A stretch of DNA of 64,000 nucleotides from Paenibacillus sp. 37 (lineage in GTDB: Bacteria > Bacillota > Bacilli > Paenibacillales > Paenibacillaceae). Of the stretch, positions 49,124-58,526 are shown piece by piece. Both the position numbers and the translations under genes were made by a program. The stretch lies in the NCBI RefSeq assembly GCF_008386395.1, contig NZ_CP043761.1:5890001-5954000 (forward strand). Reading direction: 5' to 3'. Each line of letters starts with the position of its first letter. Position 1 is the first letter of the stretch. The notes beneath the pieces are model-generated. The model was not told the DNA's origin. It did not search any database and worked only from the letters and a program-made list of their open reading frames with translations.

Positions 49124-49738
49124 CTAGACACTTCCTTTCTTTTTACGAGCATTCATCCATTTAATAAGTACATAAACGATCATAAGGGCGAGAGCGACAA
49201 GCAAAATAGGCATAACATATGGTGCCGCTTTCTCATCAATATGCTTCCATTGATCTCCAAGAATCATCCCTAAATATATAAACAATGCAGTCCAAGGTAT
49301 AACAGCGAGTGTAGTAAGCAAGATGAATTTACCTGTGTGCATTTTCGTGATGCCAGCCGGGATGGAGATTGCATGTCTTACCACCGGAACAAAACGCGCT
49401 GTAAAAATGACACCTGTACCATACTTGCGAAACCACTCCTCGGAATGGTCGATGTGTTTTTTCTGGATGAGTATGTATTTACCGTAGCGTTCAAGTACAG
49501 GTCTGCCGCCATAACGGCCAATCCAGTAAATAAATAACTGGGCAATCACACCGCCCACCGTACCAAAAATCATAGCACCGAAGAAGTTGATATTACCTTG
49601 TGAAACGAGAAAACCTCCATACGCCAGCACAATTTCGCTTGGGATAACTTCCAACATTAATCCAAGCATGATTCCAAAGTAGCCAAGACTTTGAATCCAA
49701 TCGAACAATTGGCCAACAAGGTTATGAATAAAGTCCAT
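49124..49738 (-). CDS. DedA family membrane protein
   Basis: A 204-residue protein with about five helices and re-entrant loops. The DedA/SNARE-associated signature 'FTARFVPVVRHAISIPAG' is near residue 115. The family is linked to membrane lipid scrambling or transport and pH tolerance. AGAGGG precedes the ATG. It leads the operon with the thioredoxin-like and MBL genes. Confidence 0.9.
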   Translation of the reverse strand: MDFIHNLVGQLFDWIQSLGYFGIMLGLMLEVIPSEIVLAYGGFLVSQGNINFFGAMIFGTVGGVIAQLFIYWIGRYGGRPVLERYGKYILIQKKHIDHSEEWFRKYGTGVIFTARFVPVVRHAISIPAGITKMHTGKFILLTTLAVIPWTALFIYLGMILGDQWKHIDEKAAPYVMPILLVALALMIVYVLIKWMNARKKKGSV

Positions 49739-49898
49739 CTCAACCCTCTTTCTCCATCCTGATTGGCGGTGCCCCTCCGCACCATGGATGTTCGTCCCTA
49801 TTTTATCACAGGGCTGTGGACGTTGCTACTTCACAAGGTTGGGATAGTGTCCCGTTCGTAGCAGTCCGCATATGGTATGGGGAGAGGAGCGTGAGAAG

Positions 49899-50246
49899 AT
49901 GTCACACAAGTCAATACCCGGTTCTCCGCCGGTCAAACATACGCAATCCGGTCAAAACCTTCCTTCCGCCAGAGGGATTCGCCGGGCATGCAGCAAGGAA
50001 TTGTACCGGACAGCCAAAAGGCTAAAAGTATATGTCTCTCCCGAACGGATGAAGCAGGCGGAAGAATATTATTACGGTAAGGTGATTGCTAATCTGCTCT
50101 GGATTGGGGAGAATCGCGACAACCGCAAGAAATTATGTGAGTGGTGGAACACGGATGTCAGTGCAGAGATCGCCGCGATGTGGGAAGTAGATGTTGAACC
50201 ATTAAAAGATGCGTTTCAGCATGCATTTGGCGGTTATCGTCTGTAG
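49899..50246 (+). CDS. Conserved hypothetical protein
   Basis: A 115-residue basic cytoplasmic protein. No domain was recognised. The central part (KLYRTAKRLKVYVSPERMKQ-type stretch, then EWWNTDVSAEIAAMW) may be helical. GGAGAGGAG precedes the ATG. It runs divergently from the DedA operon and is followed by a 450-base gap with repeats. Confidence 0.55.
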   Translation: MSHKSIPGSPPVKHTQSGQNLPSARGIRRACSKELYRTAKRLKVYVSPERMKQAEEYYYGKVIANLLWIGENRDNRKKLCEWWNTDVSAEIAAMWEVDVEPLKDAFQHAFGGYRL

Positions 50247-50341
50247 GAATGGAGAAATGAAAAGCTTCGATCTGGGTGGAATTCGGGGGCAACTCTGGCT
50301 TGCGGTTGGAGCAGAGCATGGAGCCGACCACCACGGGGAGC

Positions 50342-50398
50342 ATGAACATAAACTAGGATTATGAACATAAACTGGGATTATGAACATAAACACCGAGT
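50342..50398. repeat. Three tandem copies of a 19-bp unit
   Basis: ATGAACATAAACTAGGATT, repeated with one change and then a third diverged copy, in the gap between the hypothetical gene and the O-antigen-ligase-like gene. It looks like a replication-slippage product; no ORF spans it. Confidence 0.7.
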
Positions 50399-50476
50399 AA
50401 TTATTCATGCTCAAGCCCACGAGTGGTAACGAACCTGAGATGTCTTATTCAAGGATTTGAAGCACTCTTAGAAATC

Positions 50477-50569
50477 TAAGGAATCTGAGACACGTTATAT
50501 CGGAATTTTTGGACTTTTATAGGGTTTTTGTTAGGGGATTTCCGGAAATAACGTGTCTGATGTTCCTTA
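50477..50569. repeat. Imperfect 30-bp inverted repeat (REP-like)
   Basis: Arms of about 30 bases (CTAAGGAA...AGACACGTTAT and its complement ending ATAACGTGTCT...TTCCTTA) are separated by a T-rich spacer. The arms match in all but a few positions, a long structured palindrome. The rest of 50247-50695 shows no gene. Confidence 0.6.
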
Positions 50570-50695
50570 CAATTTAAAGGAGGAGGTAAAGGACAAATAA
50601 GACGCCCTGTGTTCCTTAGAAAATGGTATACCCATCCGCCAGGAGCAACGAGCTTGGACCCTCAGACTTTTCAGACGCTGACATCCATCAGTCAT

Positions 50696-53281
50696 TCAAG
50701 GGCTCCGCTTGGTCAACTCTTGAGTAAATGGAGGAGAAAAAGCTGAAGCAAGCCTGCGCAGGTTCTCTCCATAGCCTGGAGCATGTTCTTCCAGTACAAA
50801 ACGACGATCATTGCGAACGTTTCCTGCTTCCACTTCCTCAGCCAGCAGTTGATACCGTTCATACATCTGTACACCAGCGGCGGCAGTCTGTTGGGCTCGA
50901 TCTCTATATCCTGCCTTCCATTCCCGCCGCGCTGCCTGCTCCATCCAATACAAAGCCGTGGATTGGCCAATGCCATCATACCGATTCAATGCGATCGCTT
51001 GTTCAAAATATTCTCCAGCCTGCTGTCCTTCGCCGAATTTGGCTGCCAATCGTCCCAGTTCAATGTAAATCTGAGGATGCATCGGGGAATGGGACAAGCT
51101 GTTCAAAAGGAGTGATTCTGCTTCTCGTCCCGGGAGGGATCGTGCAAGGGATATCACGATATCGGGTCGATTCGGATTCGATTGAAAAGCAGCCATAAGA
51201 TGCACCTTCTGTGCTGGAGTGCCATCCGGTTCAGACATCGCCTGACGGTACTGCACTTCTGCTATGGCATATCGGAAGGTCAGCCAGAATGTTCCACCAA
51301 TCCAGAAAAGGATGATCATCACTGTCGATACCCTTATTAGCCGAGCAGTTACTCGCTGAAGAATATGAAAGAAGGAACGCCACATCGGGACATATAATAA
51401 ACGGGTGTGGATTGATAGAGATCGCAAGAAAAGAAATCTGGATCTGGATTTAGATCTCAATTTAGATCCCGATTTGGATCTGATGGGAGTGTATTTCACT
51501 GTTACGCCGGATCGCTGGACCCCCTCTGTTTCCGTCTTCAATGCAGTTGCCCAAGCACCAAGCCAGATGAAAAGCATCCAAAATACTGTAAAGCTCCAGT
51601 CAAAGTCCATCGCCCCATGCAGGCCAAAAACAAGCACGGATGGAAATAGCTGCGGTGCAAAATGAAAGATGCTTCGCAGGGTGAGGAGAAACCACCCTGC
51701 GACAAGCAGGATGCCGATCATGCCCCTGTCCAGGGCGAGATCAAGCAGGCCGTTGTGGACCTCGCCTCCAACATAAGGCGAGGATTGAATGGCGCGAAAC
51801 ATGTTGCGCCATGTATCTCCCCCGTGGCCGAGCCATGCGACCTCGGTCCACAGCTGGAGGGCGTCCCGCCACATCTGTAGGCGGGACACCCCAGTACCGA
51901 CACCCGCCGCGAGGCGCTCGGCGGTGGAGGCCACGGCCATCAGTGCGGCGGCGGCTCCCGCCAGCACAATGGCCGTCAGGGCAGCGGTACGCGGAGCCTT
52001 GGCGGCGCCGCTGTGCCATAAACGGCACAGCAGCAGCGTGCCGAGCAGCGCAGCTGCCCATGCCCCGGCCAGTGCCAGCAGGCCGGGCACAGGTGCAGGC
52101 GCCAGCTGGGCAGCAGCCAGCTGGCGGTACAGCCAGGCCGCGCACGCCAGTGGCGCGGCCGTGGCCAGCAGCAGCGGCAGGCGGGCACCGCGCCGCTGCA
52201 AAGCAAAGGCGGCGACCGCGGCGCAGCCGGTCGCCAGCCAAGCGCCGCGCGACTCGCTCAGCAGGAGCGCGGTTTGCGCGGGCATGAGCGGCAGCACTGC
52301 CGCGATGAGTCGCCTGGCCGGCACAGGCCGGGCCAAGACTCGTGCGGCGGCTGTCAGCCGCTCCAATGCGTACATGCCAACAACGGCACCGTACGCATTC
52401 GGGTACTGCAATAATCCGCCGAGCCTTGCTCCGGCGGAACTGATCTCGGGGTCAGCAGTCCGCATCACCCCGAAGGGCAGCGGCAATATCCCGCACACGG
52501 CAAGGATGCCGCTTAGCACAAGCAAGCCGCCTGCCATCTGCCAACCGCAGGCTAACCAACGTGCACCATTCGTGCGCGCAGCCAATATTGCGGTAAGCAG
52601 GGTAAACATCGCAAGCAGGCTCCACCGCAGCATTTCATCCATGCTGCCCTGTTTACTCACCGAGCCTGCCCATGCATGTAGTCCAAAACATGTCATCATC
52701 CCCAGCGGCCACAATACCCGCCACATCCCCGGAAATCGGAATATTTTCTCAACGATTCGTTCGAGTCTCCCCCGATCCTGTACCAATGACATGGGTATTC
52801 GTTCACTCGTCTTCTGTGGACGAATACCTACAAGGAAAAGCAAAAACATAATCAAAGTGCTTCCTGCTGCGATCAGAATAACAGGGTACAGATCAGCCGA
52901 ATAGTACAGTCCCCGACTCAGACATCCTGCAAGCAGCAAGACAATGGAGAGTATGCCCAACCCAACAGTCCACCCAGATCCTGAATAACGTTTACACCTC
53001 AAACTTTGAGAAAAATAACCTGACCCCTCGGTTTGAATAACTCCATTTAATTGATATGGTTCATCTTTTTTATACGTAACATCTTTGTTGTATGTATCTT
53101 GTCTATTATATGCACTGTCTCTAATGCCCCTAATGTCCTCATTACATAAGTCCCTGTTATCTACATATTCTGTATCATTTGCGTGGTGAGACCGTTCAAA
53201 CAACTGTTCCATCATTTTCTCATTCGCCGCATACCCTCGTTTATACCTTACAACTCCCTTATCCATTGTAATATTCTTCAT
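50696..53281 (-). CDS. O-antigen ligase-like membrane protein with C-terminal TPR region
   Basis: An 861-residue protein. The N-terminal 100 residues are hydrophilic and low-complexity. Then a polytopic region (about twelve helices) holds a Wzy/WaaL-type motif 'GEVHNGLLDLALDRGMIGILLVAGW' near residue 520. After a Lys/Ser/Arg-rich loop comes another helix, then a TPR-type end. Such proteins polymerise or ligate surface glycans. Residues about 250-470 are exceptionally Ala-rich, from a stretch of very GC-rich DNA. AAGGAGGGGG lies upstream of the ATG at 53281. The specific substrate is unknown. Confidence 0.8.
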   Translation of the reverse strand: MKNITMDKGVVRYKRGYAANEKMMEQLFERSHHANDTEYVDNRDLCNEDIRGIRDSAYNRQDTYNKDVTYKKDEPYQLNGVIQTEGSGYFSQSLRCKRYSGSGWTVGLGILSIVLLLAGCLSRGLYYSADLYPVILIAAGSTLIMFLLFLVGIRPQKTSERIPMSLVQDRGRLERIVEKIFRFPGMWRVLWPLGMMTCFGLHAWAGSVSKQGSMDEMLRWSLLAMFTLLTAILAARTNGARWLACGWQMAGGLLVLSGILAVCGILPLPFGVMRTADPEISSAGARLGGLLQYPNAYGAVVGMYALERLTAAARVLARPVPARRLIAAVLPLMPAQTALLLSESRGAWLATGCAAVAAFALQRRGARLPLLLATAAPLACAAWLYRQLAAAQLAPAPVPGLLALAGAWAAALLGTLLLCRLWHSGAAKAPRTAALTAIVLAGAAAALMAVASTAERLAAGVGTGVSRLQMWRDALQLWTEVAWLGHGGDTWRNMFRAIQSSPYVGGEVHNGLLDLALDRGMIGILLVAGWFLLTLRSIFHFAPQLFPSVLVFGLHGAMDFDWSFTVFWMLFIWLGAWATALKTETEGVQRSGVTVKYTPIRSKSGSKLRSKSRSRFLFLRSLSIHTRLLYVPMWRSFFHILQRVTARLIRVSTVMIILFWIGGTFWLTFRYAIAEVQYRQAMSEPDGTPAQKVHLMAAFQSNPNRPDIVISLARSLPGREAESLLLNSLSHSPMHPQIYIELGRLAAKFGEGQQAGEYFEQAIALNRYDGIGQSTALYWMEQAARREWKAGYRDRAQQTAAAGVQMYERYQLLAEEVEAGNVRNDRRFVLEEHAPGYGENLRRLASAFSPPFTQELTKRSP

Positions 53282-53323
53282 CCTTATACCCCCTCCTTCC
53301 TTCCGCCGCTCCATATGCATAAC

Positions 53324-53361
53324 AAAAAGACAGAAGATCCCGATAACGGGTCCTTCTGTCT
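53324..53361 (-). terminator. Terminator after the C-methyltransferase-type gene
   Basis: Perfect arms AGACAGAAG/CTTCTGTCT plus an inner ACCCG/CGGG(a)T pair, then a T-run on the minus strand. It overlaps the leader of the next gene. Confidence 0.85.
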
Positions 53362-53472
53362 GATAAATACCTGACAGTTATGATGTTGCTTGCTACAACG
53401 TATGTGCATAATATTGAACTTTACATTCAGGGACCCTAATTGCAGTATGTCCCTGGATTGGCATTGGCACAC

Positions 53473-54720
53473 TCAGCAAATGTCGCAATTTGCGGAATTT
53501 TGAACGGTTTCTTTGCTCGATTTTGATTTCCCGTCGGCCTGCTTGCCATCGCCAGGAAGCAAATCGGCACAAGCCCGCTCCAAATATGGATCGGCATGAA
53601 TGAAATCACGGAAAGCCGTATATTCATTCCACATCTCCGTCACTTCGCCGGCCTGACCACGAACAGCACGGATCAATATGTTTTTAGGCGTATTCTCCAT
53701 ATCGATGAATTCAAGCAATTGTGTCTTGTATCCCATCAGATCAAGCAACTTGGCACGAATCCCATCCGTAGCCAGAGCGGAAAAACGTTCCTTGAGGATA
53801 CCATGGGACAATAACGGATTCATCACGGAAGCCTCTACTTGATCAAACAGTTCATGCTGACAGCAAGGAACAGACAGAATCACAGAAGCCCCCCAACGAA
53901 CTGCCTTCTCCAAAGCAGCATCGGTAGCTGTGTCACAGGCATGAAGCGTGACAACCATATCCACTTCATTTAATTCATCGTAGTCCGCGATGTCTCCAAC
54001 CAGAAACTTCAGATCACCATAATGCAATCGATTAGCCAGATCATTACAGTGTTCAATGACATCTGCCTTTAAGTCCAACCCAATAATCTTGAGTGAACGA
54101 CGTTGTTGCACAGACAGATAATGATATAACGCAAATGTCAGATAAGACTTGCCGCAACCAAAGTCAACGATGGTCAGTGGACGTCCTTCCGGAAGATGGG
54201 GAATGACATCCTGCACCATTTCGAGGAAACGGTTGATTTGTCTGAACTTGTCATACTTGCGAGCCAGCACACGACCTTCTTCGTTCATAATACCAAGTTC
54301 AACGAGGAACGATACAGGTACGCCTTCTTCCAATACATATTGCTTCTTGCGATTATGCGACAGATCCACCGCAGTTTTGGAAGCAGATTTGGTCAGAATG
54401 GATACTTTATATTTTTTGCTGATCAAAATTTGATAGTCTGCCTCGGTCGTACAGAGCAGCCCTTGACGAAACGTCTCTTCGCATAACAAAGTCATGCGCT
54501 CAGCCGCTTCAGCCGGAGTCAAATTCTCGTGCAGCACTTTGTTGTTATAATGAAATGCAAATTGATAATGCAGCTGATTCTTCAGTGTCACCGGCTTGAC
54601 TTGCACTTTGGTATACGAGACATTGTCCCGTCTGCGCAGCTGGCTCCAGGTCGCTGTAATCAGCGAATTCTGTTCAAAGATGTCTTGTATAAGCTTTCGC
54701 AATGAATCCACGGGGTACAT
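53473..54720 (-). CDS. SAM-dependent methyltransferase, Methyltransf_32 type
   Basis: A 415-residue protein. The N-terminal 170 residues are of unknown fold. A methyltransferase domain follows with ILTIVDFGCGKSYLTFALYHYL as the SAM-binding motif, then the acidic LDLKADV and CC motifs (SVPCCQHELFDQ), typical of the RNA/protein C-type group. The end (residues 385-415) is low-complexity. A weak GTGAG ribosome site precedes the ATG. The substrate is unknown. Confidence 0.85.
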   Translation of the reverse strand: MYPVDSLRKLIQDIFEQNSLITATWSQLRRRDNVSYTKVQVKPVTLKNQLHYQFAFHYNNKVLHENLTPAEAAERMTLLCEETFRQGLLCTTEADYQILISKKYKVSILTKSASKTAVDLSHNRKKQYVLEEGVPVSFLVELGIMNEEGRVLARKYDKFRQINRFLEMVQDVIPHLPEGRPLTIVDFGCGKSYLTFALYHYLSVQQRRSLKIIGLDLKADVIEHCNDLANRLHYGDLKFLVGDIADYDELNEVDMVVTLHACDTATDAALEKAVRWGASVILSVPCCQHELFDQVEASVMNPLLSHGILKERFSALATDGIRAKLLDLMGYKTQLLEFIDMENTPKNILIRAVRGQAGEVTEMWNEYTAFRDFIHADPYLERACADLLPGDGKQADGKSKSSKETVQNSANCDIC

Positions 54721-54815
54721 CTCACTTTCGGTTTGGTTTGGTCAACCGTTACCATACCACAATTCCGTTCCCTCTCCAAGTAAAGGCATGTAACAGGCCT
54801 TGATCCAATCCATAT

Positions 54816-55520
54816 TTAGGAGCTCATCTCTTGACGACTTAGTTCAGCTAATCCTTCTTCAACTTCGTTACGTGGCAAACCGCCCTGCTCCAGCTGTTCA
54901 TCCGTGAGTTGGCTCAACCTTTCGTAGAACGCCTGTACATCATTTCGGTAGCTCACCGGAAATTCAGCACCAAGATGTAGCAATCTGTACCAACTGTTCT
55001 CTGCCTGGTCATAACGCCCTTGTTGTTCACGATACAGGGCAAGCTGTCTTTCGGTTCGAGCAGGGAGTTCATATTCTTTCGTAAGCCCCAACACACCCTC
55101 AACCCGTTCCGGTGCGTCTAATAACTTGGGATTAGCGCCATGATTCAATGCATACAGGTAAAAATGAATTGACCTCATCAATCGAATGACAGCATCATCC
55201 TCTGCGTCCATTCTCTCCTGATCATCGATGCCTTCCACTTTGGCCTTCTCTTGATAAATATAGGCTTCTTCTTCAATCAGCCTGGCGGCGTGCTGCAGAT
55301 TGTCCACTTCAATCATTCCGCGAAAACGGAACATTTCAATAACATCCTCTGCTGGCAACGAGTTCAATAGCGATAAGTTTAACCCAAACTGCCTGCGCAT
55401 CAGCTCATCCAGTTCAGACAATGCCTCGGTGTGCTTACGTTGCTGTTTGAGCGTGAACACTTTGCCAATTGCTTCAGTCATTTCCTCCATCATGCGGAGC
55501 AGATAATCTTTTCTGAACAT
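54816..55520 (-). CDS. DUF6483 family helical protein
   Basis: A 234-residue, all-helical, acidic cytoplasmic protein. Tetratricopeptide-like segments (ARTERQLALYREQQGRYDQAENSWYRLLHLG) fall near residues 165-195. The family is conserved in Paenibacillaceae but of unknown function. GAGGGGGC precedes the ATG. It is a single gene between the methyltransferase and the alpha/beta hydrolase. Confidence 0.75.
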   Translation of the reverse strand: MFRKDYLLRMMEEMTEAIGKVFTLKQQRKHTEALSELDELMRRQFGLNLSLLNSLPAEDVIEMFRFRGMIEVDNLQHAARLIEEEAYIYQEKAKVEGIDDQERMDAEDDAVIRLMRSIHFYLYALNHGANPKLLDAPERVEGVLGLTKEYELPARTERQLALYREQQGRYDQAENSWYRLLHLGAEFPVSYRNDVQAFYERLSQLTDEQLEQGGLPRNEVEEGLAELSRQEMSS

Positions 55521-55646
55521 GCTGCATGCCCCCTCATCATTCGACCCTATACATCCTATCGTTCCTTTATATTTATTTTAATTCATGCCATGACAAAAAG
55601 CCAAAAACAAGACACACGCGTCTATGCTCTGTCCATGAACACAATA

Positions 55647-55682
55647 AACCCCTGCCTATCCAAAAGGGACATTGCAGGGGTT
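55647..55682 (-). terminator. Possible terminator between the hydrolase and DUF6483 genes
   Basis: Arms AACCCCTGC/GCAGGGGTT with an 18-base loop. The T-run is poor on either strand, so its function is uncertain. Confidence 0.4.
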
Positions 55683-55780
55683 AGGTTGAAATGGAACTGG
55701 ATACCCCTCCTCCACAAGAGGTTGAATCATCCAGAAACCAAACTATATTTTAATAAAATCAACATAAATCACTTCATCAA

Positions 55781-56572
55781 TTACTTCGATAATCCAGCCA
55801 TAAATTGTTTAATGACCTGAATTAACTCTTCAGGAGCTTCATACATGCTCATATGACCTGCACCCGCAATTACGGCTTGCACGATATGTGGCTTGTCACT
55901 TGTAAATGTACGTTCTGGCGGGATAACCGCATCCTTTTCTCCCGCAACCAGCAATACAGGTAAAGGTGTAGCCGATAACACATCGCGGCGATCCGGACGT
56001 TCTCGCATAGCAAGTGCAGCACCAACAGCACCTTGAGGAGCAGTCTGGTAACCAATTTCCTTCACACGTGTTACATGCTTAGATAGCGATTCCACATGTT
56101 CTGGTGCAAACAGTCCGGGAACCAGTCCATCTACAAAATTCACGATACCTTCTGTCTGAATGGTGGATACAGCACGAAGGCGTTTTTCCTTGGCTTCTTC
56201 ACTGTCCGGATAGGCTGTCGAATGAATCAGACCAAATGCATTCAAACGCTCCGGGTGACGTTGCGCAATCGAGAGCGCAATGTATCCACCCATCGAGTGT
56301 CCCAAAAGGACCGCTTTTTCCACATTCAACTCATCCATCAACTGTAATACATCGTTGCCCATCTGTTCGATGGTATAACTTCCTACAGGTGCATCTGTTT
56401 TTCCGTGTCCACGCAGATCAGGTACGATACAGCGATAGCTTCGTGCCAGTTCAGGTACGACTTCATCCCAATATGATGAACTGCCACAGTATCCGTGGAG
56501 CAAAATGAGTGCTTCTCCCTTACCTTGTTCGGCATAACAAATCGTCGTTCCATCACACATCACTTTTTCCAT
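55781..56572 (-). CDS. Alpha/beta hydrolase
   Basis: A 263-residue serine hydrolase. The nucleophile elbow is GHSMGG near residue 94, the oxyanion motif HGYCGSS comes earlier, the aspartate is in EKDAVIP, and the histidine in GAGHMSM. Such enzymes hydrolyse esters, lactones or similar bonds; the substrate is unknown. GAGAGAGGG precedes the ATG. Confidence 0.9.
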   Translation of the reverse strand: MEKVMCDGTTICYAEQGKGEALILLHGYCGSSSYWDEVVPELARSYRCIVPDLRGHGKTDAPVGSYTIEQMGNDVLQLMDELNVEKAVLLGHSMGGYIALSIAQRHPERLNAFGLIHSTAYPDSEEAKEKRLRAVSTIQTEGIVNFVDGLVPGLFAPEHVESLSKHVTRVKEIGYQTAPQGAVGAALAMRERPDRRDVLSATPLPVLLVAGEKDAVIPPERTFTSDKPHIVQAVIAGAGHMSMYEAPEELIQVIKQFMAGLSK

Positions 56573-56632
56573 ATGAATCCCTCTCTCTGCGCGAATTAAA
56601 TAATTCAGGTTGTATATTATTAAGCCTACATA

Positions 56633-57190
56633 TCATAAATGAAACGTTTGTCTCCATTTCCATGCTTCAATTGCGGCGTCTGCAATCGTTCGGGACATCC
56701 CCATGACGAAGTGAAGCGAGGTCATCTGCAAAATGGAATAGGGCCTTGGTCCATTAGCATTAACCACAGCCGCTACACTGTATTGCCCAACAGGGGGTAG
56801 CTTGCCTCCGACCGATTGGGCCGGAATGAGTGGGTTATTCGAGAGATAGTATGTACCTACCGCATGCTTTGGTCCCAGACATGCATCAATCGCTATGATG
56901 GCATGGTGTGCAGGAATAAGTGCCAATTTCTTTTCCAGCGTATCTGCATCACAAGGGGAAGACAGCGTGCCAATCACGTTCTCCATTCCGCTCTCTTGCA
57001 GTATACTTCCGGTCAGTGGACCCAGAGCATCCCCGGTGGAACGATCCGTACCGATGCAGATAAACGTGATCTCAGCTGGAGAATGAAGTTGAACGATGTT
57101 TTTGAAAAATAAGACCAGATTCTCTGCAGGCACGCCTTTGCGGACTTCCCTTCCTTGATGACGAACCATTTCTCGCTTATAGGCTGCCAA
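56633..57190 (-). CDS. YyaC-type spore protein (DUF1256)
   Basis: About 185 residues, of the YyaC family found in endospore formers. Its fold resembles the spore protease GPR: CIGTDRSTGDALGPL and IAIDACLGPKHAVGTYYLSNNPL are characteristic. Family role in spore formation is known only loosely. A TTG at 57190 has GGAGGG at good spacing and is chosen; a longer frame adds seven residues lacking conservation. Confidence 0.85.
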   Translation of the reverse strand: MAAYKREMVRHQGREVRKGVPAENLVLFFKNIVQLHSPAEITFICIGTDRSTGDALGPLTGSILQESGMENVIGTLSSPCDADTLEKKLALIPAHHAIIAIDACLGPKHAVGTYYLSNNPLIPAQSVGGKLPPVGQYSVAAVVNANGPRPYSILQMTSLHFVMGMSRTIADAAIEAWKWRQTFHL

Positions 57191-57348
57191 GCTGTATTCC
57201 CTCCAGTACAATCAGGTTTCAGTTAAATCCTGTTGTTGTATCCATCATTGTAACCGATGCTTGGTTTCCTCGCAAAAGCATTAGCCTGAGCGCTTCCAAT
57301 CATGATACAATAACAAGAGTTTCCGAAACGGAAGGGATGAACTTAACG

Positions 57349-57573
57349 ATGGATTTAACACAAGCAACAGCAGCCAATATGGAATATATGATTGAAGCGA
57401 TCAAAACCAAACTTCGTATGGCAAGCGGTGCCGCCATGCAAGCTTCTTCATTCCCACTTGAGAAATATGAAGATCTGTTTGACCTGTATGAAATGATTTT
57501 GAGCAAGGAACATCTCAGTATTTCTGAAGTGGAAGCTGTCGCTTCGGAACTGGGTAATCTTCGTAAATCTTAG
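57349..57573 (+). CDS. DUF1128 (YfkK-like) small protein
   Basis: A 74-residue acidic, helical protein of the UPF0435/DUF1128 family (MEYMIEAIKTKLRMASGAAMQ, YEDLFDLYEMILSKE). The function is unknown. The start at 57349 is chosen because GGAAGGG lies at suitable distance; an ATG 12 bases upstream would touch it. A strong hairpin terminator follows the stop at once. Confidence 0.9.
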   Translation: MDLTQATAANMEYMIEAIKTKLRMASGAAMQASSFPLEKYEDLFDLYEMILSKEHLSISEVEAVASELGNLRKS

Positions 57574-57574
57574 T

Positions 57575-57622
57575 AAAAAAAGGACCTGTTTTCCACATCA
57601 CCGTGGGAACAGGTCCTTTTTC
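57575..57622. terminator. Bidirectional terminator between DUF1128 and pirin genes
   Basis: Arms AAAGGACCTGTT/AACAGGTCCTTT, a CCAC/GTGG inner pair and T residues on both strands, for two convergent genes. Confidence 0.85.
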
Positions 57623-57661
57623 ACATGTTTATATTTCCAGACTCTTTTAAGGAATACATCC

Positions 57662-58387
57662 TTAAGGCAGGTCAACCAAAACAAATTCGGCAGGTTCACT
57701 GTCTGTGCTCGTGATTTGCAGATCACAGCTTTTGCGAATTCGTGCGGCATCGCCCGGCTTGAGGTTGAAGTTACCATCCGAACAATGAATCTCTACATGC
57801 CCACTGATCAGAAAAAGATGTGTCCGTCGATCTTCGTGTTGCGGGTACATCAACTTTTTCCCGGACTCCAAATGGGAGAGGTAACAGGTTACATCCTGGG
57901 AAATAGGCAATGCGCCTTCGCTTCCCTCTCCCCCTTGCCCGGATACAATCGGACATAGACGATTCAAGTGCTCCTGCGGCTCTATTCTCCGATTCATATA
58001 GGAAGGTTTCAGCATACGCTCCGATGGCAAAAACCACATCTGGAGGAAACGTACCGGTTCATCCGCTGACGGATTGGTCTCGGAGTGTTCCACTCCCGTC
58101 CCCGCACTCATCACCTGGACCGTACCCGGTTCAAGCAATTGTTCTGTTCCCATACTATCCGTATGTTTGAGTGTGCCCGAAATGACATAACTGACAAGTT
58201 CAAGATCATGATGTGGATGTTTCTTAAAGCCTTCTTGCGGCATCAGCGTGTTTTCATTATGAGCCAACAGACAGCCAAAATGGGCGTTGCTTGGATCATC
58301 ATAATCCGCAAACGAAAAGCTGAATTCACTGTGTATCCAACCTCGATCCGACGTGTGCCTTTCTTCCGATGTCACCACTTTAATCAT
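57662..58387 (-). CDS. Pirin family protein
   Basis: A 241-residue bicupin protein. The first cupin holds the metal-binding HPHHDLELVSYVISG and GTVQVMSAGTGVEHSE motifs, and a weaker second cupin is near the C-terminus. Pirins are cytoplasmic; some have quercetinase activity. The ATG at 58387 is best spaced from GGAGG; an alternative ATG two codons upstream is too near it. Confidence 0.9.
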   Translation of the reverse strand: MIKVVTSEERHTSDRGWIHSEFSFSFADYDDPSNAHFGCLLAHNENTLMPQEGFKKHPHHDLELVSYVISGTLKHTDSMGTEQLLEPGTVQVMSAGTGVEHSETNPSADEPVRFLQMWFLPSERMLKPSYMNRRIEPQEHLNRLCPIVSGQGGEGSEGALPISQDVTCYLSHLESGKKLMYPQHEDRRTHLFLISGHVEIHCSDGNFNLKPGDAARIRKSCDLQITSTDSEPAEFVLVDLP

Positions 58388-58526
58388 GTTCATCCACCTC
58401 CAAGGGTTTAGAGCTGCCACATTACCGCGGCAGTCCATGCGTGTATATGAATTGTATAGATGAATACCAGTTGGTATGTCATCTTTACCCGAGGTCCGGC
58501 AACTCTAATCACGCCCCTTCTTAAGG

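Noticed and set aside
50342..50398. Tandem 19-bp repeats considered as a CRISPR array
   Set aside because: The units adjoin without spacers and number only three; no cas genes are present.
51789..52904. A 371-codon plus-strand frame opposite the O-antigen-ligase-like gene
   Set aside because: It lies in very GC-rich DNA, where stops are rare, and has no ribosome site or recognisable motif. The minus-strand frame has membrane helices and a family motif.
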